Part shown: positions 63,673-64,000 of the stretch, piece after piece
How the letters are laid out: every line of letters starts with the position of its first letter
How positions within the stretch are numbered: position 1 is the first letter of the stretch
Notes under the pieces: generated by a model
Seen by the model: the letters and a program-made list of their open reading frames with translations, nothing else
What the model was told of the DNA's origin: nothing
The model's database searches: none
Source: Candidatus Amulumruptor caecigallinarius
Lineage (GTDB): Bacteria; Bacteroidota; Bacteroidia; Bacteroidales; Muribaculaceae
Reading direction: 5' to 3'
NCBI GenBank assembly: GCA_023665605.1
Contig: JAMPDP010000001.1
Coordinates: 383,229 to 447,228, forward strand
Length of the DNA: 64,000 bases
Program-made: the position numbers and the translations under genes

Positions 63673-63948
63673 ATGCATCTTAATTCTGACGAAAAGGTAA
63701 AGATTTTCGAGGAGTACGGCAAAGCCGCTACCGACACCGGTTCTCCCGAGGCTCAGATCGCTCTGTTCAGCGTGCGCATCGCACACCTCACCGAGCACCT
63801 CAAGAAGAACCACAAGGACTTTACCACCCAGCGTGCGCTGAAGGCTCTCGTAGGTAAGCGTCGTCGTCTGCTCGACTACCTTATCCGCAAGGATATCAAC
63901 CGCTACCGCGCCATCATCGCCCGCAAGGAGCTCGGCATCCGCAAGTAA
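63673..63948 (+). CDS. rpsO: 30S ribosomal protein S15
   Basis: This 91-residue protein binds 16S rRNA helix 22. It contains TGSPEAQIALFSVRIAHLTEHLK and GKRRRLLDYLIRKD, the S15 signature, ending LGIRK. ATG 63673 opens MHLNSDEKVKIFEEYG. The window ends 52 bp after the stop. Confidence 0.97.
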   Translation: MHLNSDEKVKIFEEYGKAATDTGSPEAQIALFSVRIAHLTEHLKKNHKDFTTQRALKALVGKRRRLLDYLIRKDINRYRAIIARKELGIRK

Positions 63949-64000
63949 TCCGCGCCGCTCCTCATCAGGATACACCACACAACGCTGCCTGACCGTCTAC

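Overview
The window is a chromosomal segment of a GC-rich member of the Bacteroidales. Supporting signs are the promoter element TAnnTTTG in front of many genes, a type IX secretion (type B) sorting domain, a FeoA-FeoB fusion, a GldB-like lipoprotein, a DUF5686 outer-membrane protein, a Rho with a long disordered insertion and the rnfBCDGEA order. GC content and gene content would suit Muribaculaceae; that family assignment is an inference, not a demonstration. There is no rRNA, CRISPR array, prophage or complete insertion sequence.

Layout. 1-6.1 kb: palindromic repeats, feoAB, an orphan exported protein and umuDC. 6.2-10.6 kb: tRNA-Ala, a decayed stretch, rho, tdk and a DUF3108 protein. 10.6-16.5 kb: an MFS exporter with a CPA2 antiporter, asd, a nitroreductase and a beta-carbonic anhydrase. 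16.6-27.7 kb: a plus-strand run of DUF5686 protein, rlmH, a T9SS cargo protein, a lytic transglycosylase, uvrA, speA and truA. 27.7-32.3 kb: a structured RNA, then four envelope genes ending in a caspase-like protease. 32.6-35.4 kb: ispE-grpE-dnaJ on the minus strand. 35.5-36.4 kb: an AT-rich DUF3791/DUF3990/DUF3791 island. 36.7-46.7 kb: a secreted C1 peptidase, dnaG, pyrDK, lon and a GldB-like lipoprotein. 46.7-51.0 kb: an aromatic amino-acid operon (pheA, aminotransferase, DAHP synthase-chorismate mutase, tyrA). 51.3-56.7 kb: rnfBCDGEA, split by a MITE-like insertion between rnfC and rnfD. 56.9-64 kb: rpsF-rpsR-rplI, prfA, an AT-rich restriction-modification-like pair, pyrF, pgk and rpsO.

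The strongest discovery is the leader of the aromatic operon. An 18-codon peptide gene holds six Tyr and three Phe codons. It is followed by three mutually exclusive RNA segments that form a textbook antiterminator and terminator, so the operon is probably controlled by ribosome-mediated attenuation. Other points of interest are a roughly 260-nt structured RNA after truA, an endonuclease/adenine-methyltransferase pair, a PARP-like DUF3990 module, a caspase/DUF4384/beta-barrel operon, a MITE-like element inside rnf, a family of REP-like palindromic mosaics between genes, and promoters placed so close to start codons that the messages look leaderless.

Functions come from reading motifs in the translated sequence. 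No database search was possible. Promoters were located by eye from the Bacteroidota -7 consensus.
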